Origin: Charina bottae
Lineage: Eukaryota > Chordata > Lepidosauria > Squamata > Charinaidae
Assembly: GCA_023362775.1 (NCBI GenBank)
Contig: JALMGJ010000025.1
Location: 7,222,001-7,286,000, forward strand
DNA length: 64,000 nucleotides
Reading direction: 5' to 3'
The notes below the pieces were generated by a model. The model searched no databases, was not told where the DNA came from, and saw only the letters and a list, made by a program, of their open reading frames with translations. A program made the position numbers and the translations under genes. This document shows positions 43,435-55,703 of the stretch, one piece after another (position 1 is the stretch's first letter; each line of letters starts with the position of its first letter).

Positions 43435-43960
43435 GACTGATTATGTGCCATCAATTCATGGTTGACTCTTAGCGATCACAGAGATAATCCATGACCATCT
43501 GTCCCAAACCTGGACTTTCAGGTCTTCCAACAGCACACCCATCGCCACTGTAAATGACTCCATCCACCTGCTGCCAGTTGCCCTCTTCTTCTCTTTCCTT
43601 TCATCTTTCCCAGCATTAGAGTCTTCTCTAGGGAGCTAGGTCTTTGTGTAATGTGTCCAAAGTAGAATAATTTAAGTCTGGTCATTTGTGCCTTGAGTGA
43701 GAGCTCTGGGTTGATTTGTTCAATGATCCATTTGTATATATTTTTTGGTTGTCCATGTTGTTCTCAGGAATCTCCTCCAGCACCAAAGTTCAAAAGCATC
43801 AATACTCTTCCTATTCTGCTTCTTCAAAGTCCAACTTTCGCTTCCATAGTATGTCACAGGGAATACCATTGCTTGCTCAATTCTGATCTTTGTAGGTATA
43901 GACACATCATGGCATTTGAATGTCTTTCCCAAGGCTTTCATGGCTGTTTTGTCAAGTACT
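43435..43960 (-). pseudogene. Old RTE/BovB-related LINE relic
   Basis: The minus strand from 43941 to 43720 is open and reads IRIEQAMVFPVTYYGSESWT, then FELWCWRRFLRTTWT, the C-terminal region of a BovB-type protein. It is clearly diverged from the younger copies here (TYGCESWTIRK, FELWCWRKILRVPW). The rest, toward 43435, is frameshifted. The 3' end differs from the younger copies, so this may be a separate RTE lineage. Confidence 0.65.
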
Positions 43961-45988
43961 AGAAGTAAATCCCATTGAATCTAATCAGATATGCTTCCTA
44001 TTTAAGAATATAATTTCCTAATCAATTAAATACTATTTACCCCCCTTTAAAGCCACACATCCCCAGAGGCGCCCAAAGGAGATTTTGTTCCATTGCCAAT
44101 ACCTGCTTCTGAAAGTAAGGATTTCCACTGAGACTGTAGCATGGAGCAAAAGAAATACCTGCCATACTAAATGCATCAATTTTCAGTTTGCCACAAAAAT
44201 AGCTACGTTTTTTTTAAAAAAAAATAGCCAAACAACAAAGAAACATAATGATCCATAATGATGGAGACCAAAAGAAAATGAAGATCTATAGCTATAAACC
44301 CCACGTACAAAGCATGGGATGCTCACAAACATTCAGCATGCTGAAAGGAAGTGACAGATCAACACATAACTTTTATTGTAGACCTTTAAATGAAAATATT
44401 TCATGTCAACTGATCATATCTTGCTCGAAGGGCTAAAGAAATTTTAAGTGGCCAATGATCAAATCCTCCATAAAACAATATCTTCTAATTAAATCTTCAT
44501 GTACCTTTTTATGTGACATTTCACTAAGTCATCATACTTTGGGTCCAACAGACTCCTTCAGGAAAGAACAAGTTAGGGAAAGGTTACAGTTTTTTGACTG
44601 CAGAAAACCTTTAAAATATGAAATAGGGGGAAGATTATTGCCTTACCCTCTCTGACCTCTTTCTCCACACAGCATATATGAAATAAAGTGCTTCTACTAA
44701 AATTCCCCATGCCTTTTCACTGAGTTTGTAATAGATGCCTAAATAAGGGATGAGACAGACAACACAAGATATGACAAATACTAGGCCTTAGGAAAGGCTC
44801 TGTTGACTTCCTGACATTGACTCAGGTACTCTTTTTTCACCATTTGAACTTTTACAGTGTCATGGGAAGGTGGATTAGAAAAGTACTGTGCTGAATCCAA
44901 AGCTTTGGTTTATCTTTTCAAAGCTTATTGGAAACTTTTTGCTGAACTATATACTGTAGCACTGAGATCTAGTATGCCAAAGAAATGACGCCTTGCTGTT
45001 TCTGGGTCACCTGAGCAGTTTTGGAGGATTTCACCCAAAAGAGACTGATAACATCTAACATCATCTGTCTCTAACATAAGGGCCACTTGCTCACACATGC
45101 ATACACACTATCATTCCTTTTCTTAACTCAAAAGTTCATGTGTCACTATTTTGTGACCAGTTTCTAATAAATATTCTAAAACAGTGGTCCCCAGCACTCT
45201 CAACAATGCCAGCAATACTGACAGTAATGAAGTATAAAATGTCCATTTAAATTGGTAACGTTGATCTGTACTACTACTGAGGGTCTCAACTGGGACCTCA
45301 AGTGAGTCCCTCCTGGTAAATAGGCATCCTTCCAGAAAAGCAGTGAGCAGCAGCAATCCACCATTTGATTTTCAAAGAATATATCTGGGATCAGTGAAAG
45401 TCCCAGAGGCATGACTGGAAAAGCAGGTCACAGTATACTTCAGGAAGGTGTTCTGCTTCTCATTCAAGGTATATAAAAATAAAATTAAATGGGATAGACA
45501 GTTTGGTGAGCACCAAGGAACATGTCAGTGGGCACAAAGTTAACCTCAAACAATGGAGACCCAGGCTTTTTAAAGTATGTTGTCATGTTTTAGATTAAAA
45601 TACAAACAAACAAACCCTAAACGCCTATAAATTAGAGTGGAGTTGACCTTGACAGTCATCATGGTCTAGAGGAGCATTCCATAACATTCTGAAGTTCTGG
45701 GTGAGGCAAACATACCCCTGTCTTAAATCACAAAGGTTATTATTCCATGCCAGATTCAAATAATAAAGTCACTATGAACTTCACTTTTTCCATCATAACG
45801 ACTATTTCTTCTGGACATTCATGAGGACCAAGCACATTATTTAAGCAATATAATTGTCTACCATCACACTTTTGGGCAACTTTTATGATGTTAGCGCACA
45901 GCTTAAGTTACCCCGTTTCTCCACAGCCCGCAGCATTGAAGAATGCCTAACTGTCACATTAATGTATAACAAAAATGACATTTCTTAC
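43961..45988. other. No recognised feature
   Basis: AT-rich. Open frames at 43230-43472, 44248-44436 and 45123-45356 have no recognisable domain. A hAT-like cagtggtcccc occurs at 45183, without a partner end. Confidence 0.4.
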
Positions 45989-46142
45989 CATTTTTAAGAA
46001 CCATCTGTCTGTTTTTTAAGATCATATCTGTTCCTAGTGCACAGGCCAATAAGGACCATTAAGCAACAATTGGTCTCAGAGTCTTCAGAGTCAATCACAA
46101 TGTAGATTTCACTAGGGATCTCATTTTCCTTCCACACTAGAT
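45989..46142 (-). other. Possible isolated exon, unidentified
   Basis: On the minus strand a strong 3' splice site (tttgtcttctttgccctgcag) precedes 154 bp that end in a near-consensus 5' splice site (aaatg then gtaaga). One frame is open for 47 codons (LVWKENEIPSEIYIVIDSED ...) and stops just before the donor; the other two frames stop early. I do not recognise the protein. A terminal coding exon, a non-coding RNA exon or chance are all possible. Confidence 0.3.
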
Positions 46143-46501
46143 CTGCAGGGCAAAGAAGACAAATGAACTATGAAAAATATAATCACGACTTTTACTGTTG
46201 CTTTTTTTGTCATAAAAATTCCATTTATTTAAATTCCATTTAAAAGGCACATTTGGCTGCCAAGAGCATAAATATATACTTTTCTTATTTTTACAATTTT
46301 TCTTTGTCCCCCTCCAAAAATCTTTCACATTTTTTTTCAGTCAACATGTTTAAAACAAATCTCAAGTCATAATCTCACTATTTTGTTCATGCCCCCATAT
46401 ACTGATGAACTACACTGGGTGATTAGGTATATGAACACAAAATCAGGTTAACATACAAGATTTATCAAGGTGTAGATAAGACAGATTTTGATTCAGTTAT
46501 A
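46143..46501. other. No recognised feature
   Basis: AT-rich. The part next to 46143 would be intron if the neighbouring exon candidate is real. Confidence 0.5.
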
Positions 46502-46535
<34 letters not shown>

Positions 46536-46560
46536 TGATTGATTGATTGATTGATTGATT
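46502..46560. repeat. (ATAG)n/(ATTG)n microsatellite
   Basis: Two adjoining tetranucleotide arrays. Confidence 0.95.
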
Positions 46561-48461
46561 TTTAAGTAAATAAACAGCAACACACACCCCTCTGACTATA
46601 AAAGGGATGTGGGGAGGGGTTAAGGGAGAAGTGTTCCACTAATAATTGGTATTTTGTGTTAGATGATATAAAGATCTAACTATTCAACTTGATTCTACAT
46701 ATACATTAGGTACATGTTTGGGAAACCTTCACTTGGAGCAACTACATGATATGTTTAAGAAGGAAACAGTTGCAAGGACTAAAACTCGGTGAATATGTCA
46801 TACAGCTGATAAACCGTACCCCTGACAAGCATTTTGGGTTCATTATCAGGTACTTCAAACCTTTCTTCACTTGTTTTGGGATCAAAGCCAACAGGTAGTT
46901 CTAATGTGAGAAGATTCCATTTTGCAATAAGATGTTCTACCATCAGGTTTGCACAACTTATGTCCCGTCAAGCCACATAGACCCTCTATTGCCCATTACA
47001 GCTCTGCCAGCCTGAAACCGCACAAGCAGGATAGTGCCAGACTCAGAGGGCTGGTTTCAGATTGGAGATTCAAATACCTTTCATCCGTGGTGCTACTTAT
47101 GTGTTGTCATAAAATTAAGAAGCTTTAAAGACTATTTCATGTTATATTAGGGGCCAGTGCAGACACAGATCATGACCCACACTGCTATTTCAAGTCTTTA
47201 GTCCATTAATAGCAGTCCATAGTATCAGAGCAATTAGATTTTAAATTTTTGCTGTCCTCTTTCCTTCAAGGATAATGTGAAGCAAAAGACACCATAGCTA
47301 ACAAACAAAGAAATGAAAGAGAAGGAACAACAGTGAAAAGTTTGACCTGTTCTGTTGAAGTAAATATCCTTCAATGAAAGACATTTTGTTCTCTCACTTA
47401 AAAAAAAACAACCACCACAACAAGCAAGGTGTATGGAAAAACATGTCTATTCTACATATAGTTTTGGCTTGGTTCCACAAAATGAACAGTACAATTGCTT
47501 CAATTTAATTACTACCCCATGAAGCATTCTGACAGCCCCAATGCAATGCTTAGCAAGCGTTTTGCCTCAGACAGCTTCAAGATGTATTGCAGCACTGAAA
47601 TTACAATACATACCATGACTTGTTCTGTCATCCCACTTTGAGAAAGCAGCAAGCTTGTCTCTTTAATAAGCTGTCTGATATACCACCCATTTCACTGTAA
47701 AAACAGAGGTAAAATGTAAGTAGCCATAAGTTACCAGTCATAAAGCTTAATTTTATAATACATACAGGGCTATTAGAAGTATGTGTGGGCCTGCATACAT
47801 AGGCACAAGCACTCCGCGTTTCATTTGTTTAATAGGTGGATTGTTCAACAAGGGCTTCACTCTCATCAATCAGTAAAAGTAAAGGTGCACTGGTTTCCAA
47901 TTTAAAGTCAATATGTTACCAAATCAAGAATGAAAAAGAAACTACCAAATGATAGTCTTTCTTTTTAATGAGCAGTCGTGTTTTTTGTTTATTAAAATAC
48001 AAATTATCTCACATTTACTTCAATAAGTTAAAAAGGCACCTACTGTTCAGGTTTGGGTATATGCCAATACATTTAATCAATTAATTGATGGATTAGTTAG
48101 TTAAAGGGCAGATGATAAATCAAGGTGCAATTTTTTTCACTGGTTGACAGCCCTATTATATAGAATAGAATGCACACACAGACACGGACGCACACGCCCA
48201 GGTTATTCCAATCTAGTGCCTTGGTTAGGAAGACTGCAACCTGCAGATTTTCCAGCCACATGTGGAGAATGTCAATTGGGAACGACTGCACTAGTTTCTC
48301 AATACTCAATACTGAAAAAACATTTTTTTTCAAATTTGGTAATGAAGCACAGGTTTTCTAAATGCTGCTGATATTATCGTTGCCATCCCCTTTAATGAAC
48401 AATATGAAAATTATATGCATGCAGGAATCATATGACTTAATATCAGAAACAACACATTTTT
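46561..48461. other. No recognised feature
   Basis: About 1.9 kb of AT-rich DNA with no gene or clear repeat. Confidence 0.5.
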
Positions 48462-48562
48462 TTTAGATTTTTTTAAATCCCGCCTTTATTATTTTTATAA
48501 ATAACTCAAGGTGACGAACATACCTAATACTCCTTCCTCCTCCTATTTTCTCCACAAAAACA
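48462..48562 (-). mobile_element. SINE 3' tail fragment
   Basis: Reads tcccgcctttattattttta, ataactcaaggtgacgaaca and tactccttcctcctcctatt, the complement of the dimeric SINE 3' end. The head is missing. Confidence 0.75.
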
Positions 48563-49584
48563 TTTATTGTTCTAACTATTCAAATGACAAAGATACATTT
48601 ATTTAATCTGTTCTTATACCACTTTTTACGGCCAAGATATTGTAAGGTGAAATAGGTCGTGTTCAATGTTTTTAAAATGGAAAGCATAATAATCATATAA
48701 ATTAACAACTATTGAAAAGTTCAGTGAAAAAAACATTTTAAAAGTGGAAGACATATTCACCCTTAATATTAAACTCATGTGAGTGGTGGGCTTACAGCCC
48801 TGTAGTGTTGCAAGTAACAGAAACAATGGACCTGAATAATTCTGATCTCACTTCTGTTAGGTGTTTTCTCAGGTGAGGCATTACACATATATTTTGCTGA
48901 TAGTAATATTACAAAAGAATATGCTTGAATCAACATTACTTTTGCTTTTAACGTATTGTGGTGCACGTTTACCTAATATTTGGAATAGATATTTGATGTA
49001 GGGCAGTTTGCATAATTTAATGTGATTATGATGGGAAGAATCATTGGATTTAATTACTGGCAAATGAGAGGAGGCAGAAAGTTAGTAGTTGTTCTTTTCT
49101 TTCCTTCTTTTTAGAATTTGTATAGGGTTATTTCCTGTGTGCTTTAATTTTTCAGGTGGGGCACATTACAATTTAAGCTTTGCAAATAACGTCAGAATTT
49201 AACAATGTAATATACTGTATGAATCACTCACTATAGCTGTATGTAACCATGCTTTAAAAAGGCAAATATACTAGATATGCCAGAACATGGATAGCAGCCC
49301 TGGATGCTTAGGGCATCAGAAGGATGTGCTTAGGGCATCAAGGGAAGGGGGGCACCACAGACTTTCCCCCCCCCAGCTATCATGCTCTTAACTCATTCAC
49401 TACCACACTCAACTTTAGTTTTCAGCACTTATTGAGTCTTAATGTCTTGTGAGTTAAGCAATGGAAGGGCCCAGGGGCACCATTGTTGGGCTGTGCTTAG
49501 TGCATCATTTGGCCTTAATCCAACCCTGACAGAGTCCTTCCAATACTTCTTCAAACACATCTCCTGTTGAATGCATTACAAAAT
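48563..49584. other. No recognised feature
   Basis: No gene. A short imperfect duplication containing gcttagggcatca occurs at about 49305-49340. Confidence 0.5.
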
Positions 49585-51040
49585 GGAGATATTTATTTTA
49601 TTTTTATTTATTTATTTTTCAAATTTTGCCACCAACCATCTCCCCCCAAAAGAGGGACTCTGGGCGGTTTACAATAAAACCAACAAGTTAAAAACAGTAA
49701 CCATAAATAGTAGATGACAAAATATAGATACAAATACAGGATATAAATATTTAAAATAAAAAATAAATAAAATCCAGATGGTGGTAAAGGATCTAGTTCA
49801 GTTCATATGTGTGTGAGGAACACTCTAAGGTGCCAGCCATCCCCAAGAGTAACTGCTCCCCTTCCTGCCCCAAGCGAGGTGGCAGAGCCAGGTCTTCAGG
49901 TTCTTCCGGAAGGTCAGGAGTGATGGGGCTTGCCTCACCTCCAGCAGAATGTTCCACAGGGCAGGAGCCACTGCAGAGAAGGCTCGCTTCCTGGACCCCA
50001 CCAAACAGAATTCTCTTACAGACGGGGTCCGTAACATGCCCTCTCTGCATGATTGGGTGGGATGGCTTGATGTAATGGGGATGAGACGGTCCCTCAGGTA
50101 ACCTGGAACCATGCCATGTAGGGCTTTAACACCTTGAATTGGACCCAGAATCAAACTGGTACCCAATGCAGCTCGCGCAGCAAAGGTGTCACATGTGCCG
50201 ATCTTGGGGCACCAAGAATTGCCCGCACGGCCGCATTCTGGACCAGCTGTAGTTTCCAGATACTCTTCAAGGGTAGCCCCATATAGAGTGCATTGCAATA
50301 GTCTATATGTGAGATGACCAGCGCATGTGTGACTGTTCGGAGGGCTTCCCAATCCAGGAAAGGGCGTAACTGGTGCACAACACAGAGTTGAGCAAAGGCC
50401 CTCCTGGCCACAACTGCCACCTGCTTTTTGAGCAGGAGTCGTGAATCCAGGATGACCCCCAGATTCTGCACTGGGTCTGTCTGGGGCAGTGCAACCCCAT
50501 CCAGAACTAAGGATGACAATTTCCCGGATACAGAGGAGCCATTAACCCACAGCCACTCTGTCTTACCAGGGTTCAGCTGAAGCCTGTTGTTCCCCATCCA
50601 AACCTCCACAGCCCCCAGGCACCGAGAGAGGGCAGTCACAGCATCACTTACCTCACCCACGACAGAGATGTATAATTGGGTATCATCGGCGTATTGATGA
50701 TACCTCATTCCATGGTGATGGATGATCTCACCCAGTGGTTTCATGTAGAAGTTGAAGAGGAGTGGAGAGAGAACCAAACCCTGCAGCACCCCACAAAGGA
50801 GGGGCTGAGGGTTGGATCTCTTGCTCCCTACCACCACCAATTGGGACCGGCCCTGGAGGAAGGAGGTGAACCAGTGCAAAACCACGCCGCCCACACCCAA
50901 CTCCCTGAGCCGACCCAAAAGTATACCATGGTCGATGGTATCAAAAGCCACTGAGAGGTCAAGAAGAGCAAGGATGGATGCACTGCCCCCATCCCGCTCC
51001 CACCAGAGATCATCCATGAGTGCGACCAAAGCCGTTATAG
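49585..51040 (-). mobile_element. L2-like LINE, about 1.45 kb, with catalytic region
   Basis: The 3' tail (ATTT)n is at 49591-49618 and the 3' UTR block agagggactctgggcggttt at 49652. Coding sequence runs to about 51040, where the copy is 5'-truncated. It is the only L2 copy in the window that retains reverse-transcriptase motifs A and C. A small deletion near 50130 and a frameshift toward the 3' end separate the two coding parts. Confidence 0.9.
50151..51029 (-). pseudogene. L2-like reverse transcriptase, partial but open
   Basis: 292 codons are open on the minus strand. Motif A is ILALLDLSVAFDTIDHGIL (both Asp present), motif B lies in LCGVLQGLVLSPLLFNFY, and motif C is YHQYADDTQLYISV. Downstream are NPGKTEWLWVNGSS, DPVQNLGVILDSRLLLKK and VISHIDYCNALYMGLPLKS. 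The copy lacks the endonuclease and fingers (5' truncation) and is frameshifted after HWVPV; the C-terminus continues in other frames to about 49825. It cannot make a complete enzyme. Confidence 0.88.
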
Positions 51041-51639
51041 GTGTATATATATAGGTAGAGCTACCATATATGGGCTGAAAAGATCCAGATGACCATGAGA
51101 TGACAACAAAAAATCATAAAAAATCTTTATGCTGGAACTGCTCACCAACATGTCCTACTTAACCATAGGTAGCTCTTTGGTTAGAATGAGAATGTACATT
51201 CATTGAAAAACAATGCTGTCATTTGTAAATTAAATATTTATCAAACATTTAAATGCACACTGGGAATTATTAGAAGACAATTAATTATGCCTCATTATAA
51301 AGTTAAATAAGTTAAATAATTTTCCCAACATGGTGTCCATCAGCTACACTGGACTTTAGATCCCATAATTCCAACCAGGATCCCAAAAGGTAACACAAGT
51401 TTGGCCTTATGGGAGTAAAAACCCAACACATCTGGAAGGTTTGGGAAGGTAGAGATAAAAGATTAACAAGCCTAACAACAAATACTTTCATTAGTCTTCT
51501 TTAACAGGATATTTCTCCATTCTGTAGTGTTCAAATACAGCAGTGCACAGGATTTATATGCAGCGGTACATTCTACAGTTTCTCTCACAAAAACGATTGT
51601 GCTCAGTCATGGTGCCCCAGGGGTACTCTTTGTTAGGGC
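51041..51639. other. No recognised feature
   Basis: Nothing recognised. Confidence 0.5.
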
Positions 51640-51812
51640 ATATATTATGTAGTTTGTTTGGTTTTGATTTGTGTGTGGTGTGAACCTAGCCATTATTGTT
51701 TCTAACCCATGAACTCAGGCAATTCGTATAAGTTCATTTGTTGAATTTATTCAACAAATCTCAGTTAAAATAAGCTTAGTTTATCATGAAGTGTGAATCC
51801 AGCCCATGTCTA
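51640..51812. repeat. Dispersed repeat, possible DNA-transposon relic
   Basis: The order tggttttgatttg, tgtgaacctagccatta, aaataagcttagtttatcat, gtgaatccagccc resembles the segment at 60905-61100 and a common class of reptilian non-autonomous DNA elements whose ends refer to 'gaaccc' and 'gtttat' blocks. Ends and target-site duplications are not defined. Confidence 0.4.
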
Positions 51813-52668
51813 GACAAAGGCAATCTGAGCTCTTTCAAGACTTATGAGCATTGAAAAGATTTTTCTCAGAGTTGTCTCTAGTTCTGTACTTTCACTGCAT
51901 TAATTCTCCCTTAAAACCAATCCTAGTCCTATAACAATCACATAAGAGATACTTTCTCTTTCTGCTCAGTGTCATTCTGTGCAGGAACCACATTTGTAAG
52001 TATCTTACTGGGAATATACAGGGTGGTAAACATGTTAACTCCCTATATAATCCAACACACATTACAAAAATATTTACAGAAGTATTTTGATAGTAGTAGA
52101 GTAACTATATTAGTTCTCAGTGACACTAGGACAAGAACTGAAGAGCTTGATGTTTTGAATTAAAGTGAAACAAATCTTCATAAAAAATATGGCTCAGCTC
52201 TATGTCTCATATGACAGTTTATATTTTCATAAGTAAACCCTTCTATCTTTTTCATATACTGAATCAGTAAAACAAAATATTGCTATTGTAGAAAGACTAT
52301 ATCCTCCCTCAGATGCTGATGTAAACCTGTTTCTGGACTGTCCCACTTCACATCACTCACAAGATTGAAGCAATTAATAAGAGCAACAACAACAAAAATC
52401 ATCATGCCTGTATCCTATGTACACAAAGAACTCAATCATGTAGTATCAAATGTAAAAACTAGGCACAGATATATTATGTGACTGAAAATTAAAGCTTATG
52501 ATTTGTAGCATCATTTTATTGTTGCTAAATTCACGCCTCGGTCCTCACTGAAGCTAGTCAACCTCAGTAGATTAACAGCCACAGTTGCTGACATCTAGTG
52601 GGAGGTGATTGAGGAGAGAGAAATTCGCAAGCCTACCTTTAAATATGGGGAAGCTTCCTTGCTGATTT
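51813..52668. other. No recognised feature
   Basis: Nothing recognised. Confidence 0.5.
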
Positions 52669-52746
52669 GAGAAATATGTATCTGCACCAGGGAGAGTACC
52701 CAGTCAGCAACCATGCTGTTGCACAGCACACCCTATCATCATTAGT
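52669..52746 (+). repeat. 78-bp source segment, copied at 53479
   Basis: The segment starts gagaaatatgtatctgcacc and ends in catcattagt. It recurs with two mismatches at 53479-53556. It lies directly before the solo LTR at 52796. Confidence 0.95.
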
Positions 52747-52795
52747 ACCCCTGATGCTCTATGATATTGGCAATGATTCCCCCTTTGTCAGCCCT

Positions 52796-53047
52796 TTGAG
52801 GTAGTCCAGACAAGAAGCACAAACCATGAGTACTAACGCTGCCTTTATTGTAGTAACAAATTCTTGCAAGTCTGAAAGCCCTTCTCCCCTCCTTTACTTG
52901 TACTTTCCAGAAAACTAAGGAGGGTCCTTTCTGAGATGCTTCCCATGTCCCTTTTGCTTCTGTGGCTGAGATATCTTTTGCACGATGGTTGTCTAGTCTG
53001 CAGCTCTTCCCCCTGTCTCCCAAGGTCATTCCCACAATACCATGACA
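52796..53047 (-). mobile_element. Solo LTR, 252 bp
   Basis: On the minus strand it starts TGTCATGGTATTG and ends GGGCTGACA, a TG...CA unit with inverted ends. The 5-bp direct repeat ccctt flanks it at 52791-52795 and 53048-53052. A polyadenylation signal, acaataaaggc, lies near the 3' end (about 52845-52855). The 97-codon minus-strand open frame inside it is not a recognised gene. No internal retroelement sequence is present. Confidence 0.8.
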
Positions 53048-53052
53048 CCCTT

Positions 53053-53295
53053 CCCTTTCAGATCACTACACAGCAGTTGCTGGTATTCCTCTTAGTGGAT
53101 CCCATTGGCAGCATTTGTCACTGAACTATGAAGACCTCTTCCTGCAAACCTCAGATAAGATTTAGCACCTGAAGAAATGACCTTAGATACTATAAAAACA
53201 ATCACTACCATCGGCCTTGCAAACAGAACGTCTAACAGTCTACAACTAGGTGGAACGTTACCACCCCAGCAAAGATCAGGCTGAAAAATATTAGT
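53053..53295. other. No recognised feature
   Basis: Nothing recognised. Confidence 0.5.
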
Positions 53296-53415
53296 ATATT
53301 TATATTTATATTTATATTATTTATATTTATATTTATATTATTTATATTTATATTTATATTTATATTTATATTTATATTTATATTTATATTTATATTTATA
53401 TTTATATTTATATTT
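53296..53415. repeat. (TTTATA)n microsatellite
   Basis: A 120-bp hexanucleotide array with small irregularities. Confidence 0.95.
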
Positions 53416-53476
53416 AACAGTGCAAAAGGATGCCTCCTCTCAGGTAGGTATATCAGCCTCAGATATCAGAATGAAT

Positions 53477-53556
53477 CAGAGAAATATGTATCTGCACCAG
53501 GGAGAGTACCCAATCAGCAACCATGCTGTTGCACAGCACACCCCATCATCATTAGT
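53477..53556 (+). repeat. 80-bp TSD-flanked insertion copied from 52669-52746
   Basis: It matches 52669-52746 over 78 bp with two mismatches. It is bracketed by a perfect 15-bp direct repeat, gatatcagaatgaat (53462-53476 and 53557-53571). There is no poly(A) and no LINE or SINE signature. Confidence 0.9.
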
Positions 53557-53571
53557 GATATCAGAATGAAT

Positions 53572-55124
53572 GTTTATGACATTTGAAAGCATGGCTTTCT
53601 GCCTTGAAAAACCAAACGGTCGAGGAAAACAAGAAAAACACTCCTGAACAAAGATTTTAAATAAAAAAAAGTAGAGATCACTTTCACAGGCTATTATGCT
53701 GTGGTGGGCACAGTACCTCGAGCCCAAGCTAGGCTTCTTTGAAAAACATATTTCTCTTTTATTTGAAGATAAAAAGCAAAGTTACAAGGTCAGGGGCTAT
53801 GGGAGGGAGCTAACATCTTTGTGAGCTTTGAGGTTCATAATGGCAGTATATGAAAGCTTCTAGCATATTCTCTATCTGCCTTTACTACATGAATTAGCCA
53901 CAACACAATAGTGTAAGGGAAGTTTATCCACATTGTGAGTGACAAACCTTTATTTTTGCATGTTAACAGTCTGCTAAAATATGGCATAACAAAGAAGTAA
54001 TGTATGATTTATGGATCCCTCAGGAAGACCTCTGTTTATAAATGTATCTTAAATAACGATTGACAGGAAGCCAGGATTAAGTGCTCCTCTTGCAGTAAAA
54101 TAGAAACACATAATGGTTTCTGTACTACTGTATTATGTCTGACAAAAGCAAAATTTGGTCTATTGAGGACTCAACCTAACAGTAATGATTAATAACATAT
54201 GGTGTCATTGCTCATTTTGAAATTACTTCCATAGGAGCCAATCTAAAGAAATATGGTTTAATTCAGTGGTCTTTTACAAACTAGCCTCAGGAATGACAAA
54301 TGAGATTCACACTAATATGAATTTGCATGGCCACTAGCCTCTTGTTGCATTATGTTCCTGAGTCCAAGGGAGACTGAAAGGGTGTGAGTGCAGATATTTG
54401 CATATCTAACAATATGCATGATAATTTAAGGTCCTGTGATATTCCCCATTAGAATGGGCAAAGAGATTTTATCACTTTCCCTCCCAAAGATTAGGGCAAA
54501 AGTCAATTTGAACAGAAATATTTTCATCTTATTGTTTTAAGCAGATTCACAGAGCACTTCAAAAGTAAAAGAAACAAATAAATTATGACCATCGACAATC
54601 CTCTGCAAATGATTTGGATTTTATACATATGTATGTTGGTGCCAACATCTGGCATACATAGAGTCCAGCCAGTTTTAATTTGGAGGCAGATGGCAACACC
54701 CAGCTAAGACCATTATTGGTTAGGATATCTCCCTGGCATATAGTCCATATTTTGCTTTGTCAGATTTGGCTTCTTATCATGACTGGAGAAAAGGAGACAC
54801 TTAAACTGGACTTTTGACATTTTAGAGAAATGCTAGGAATAAAAGTGTGTGCCACTGATACTTCCTGTCCTCTTCATTTCCTTACAGTCACTCAGCCTCA
54901 AGAATTTAGAGCAGTTTAAGCCTATGATGGGCAAAACTTTTCACCTTACCTCCCAGCTGGTTTGGACAAACTAAGCTGTTTTCCAGAATAGTACAGTACA
55001 ACACAACACAACACTACACAATAAAAATATATTTTGGCTCTTCTAAGCCCATTCAGGAAAAAAAATGTGGATTTAGAACAACCAAAATCAAAAGCTTCAT
55101 GTTTAACCCAATCTCCACTCTATG
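53572..55124. other. No recognised feature
   Basis: About 1.5 kb of AT-rich DNA; nothing recognised. Confidence 0.5.
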
Positions 55125-55166
55125 AGAGTCCCCTTTGGGGGAGATGGTGCGGTGATAGAAATGGAA

Positions 55167-55197
<31 letters not shown>
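55125..55197 (+). mobile_element. L2-like LINE 3' tail fragment
   Basis: Reads gagtcccctttgggggagat, then gcggtgatagaaatggaaaa and an AAAT tail, the L2 3' UTR in plus orientation. Confidence 0.7.
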
Positions 55198-55696
55198 GCT
55201 TCCCAAATATAAAAGACTTCCCATTCTCTTTCCTGTTTTTGATGGTGGAGTTGGAGACCATCTTGATATGGGAAATATCTTAGCCTTCCTTCCACACCAT
55301 TGCTAATGAGGCTTGGCAGTAAGGAATGCTTGCTAGAGAAAGGATTGCTTTTATGAGTCTCATTCATAACTGGGGTAGATACATCTGAGGATGTTCATGT
55401 GTGCCCTTTTTTGCAAAGCTGCCTGAGACTTGCAATTGCAATACCTTCTGCTTCTTGAACTGATAAACTACATAGCATACAACTTAGTGGAAAAAGTCAC
55501 TCTAGACCATGCTTGGGAGAAACCAAATGAATTCGTTATAAGGACAATCCAGCACCAACACACAAGACGAACAACGATGCTAATATTTATACACCACCTT
55601 TCTATTTATATAAGTTGTCAAGGCAGCTTCCAATAACAAAACAAATATTTCCTACAACTAACCTCTGCCATACTATTCTCTTTTGGGGGGGGGGGT
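55198..55696. other. No recognised feature
   Basis: Nothing recognised; an 11-base G-run lies at 55685-55695. Confidence 0.5.
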
Positions 55697-55703
55697 CAGA
55701 TCA

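Noticed and set aside
45183..45420. hAT-like start cagtggtcccc
   Set aside because: No inverted partner end and no 8-bp duplication.
52742..53035. 97-codon minus-strand open frame as a gene
   Set aside because: It lies inside a solo LTR with defined boundaries and shows no domain.
53296..53415. CRISPR-like regular repeat
   Set aside because: A contiguous hexanucleotide microsatellite with no unique spacers, in a vertebrate-like genome. The same reasoning applies to the arrays at 33825, 38837 and 46502.
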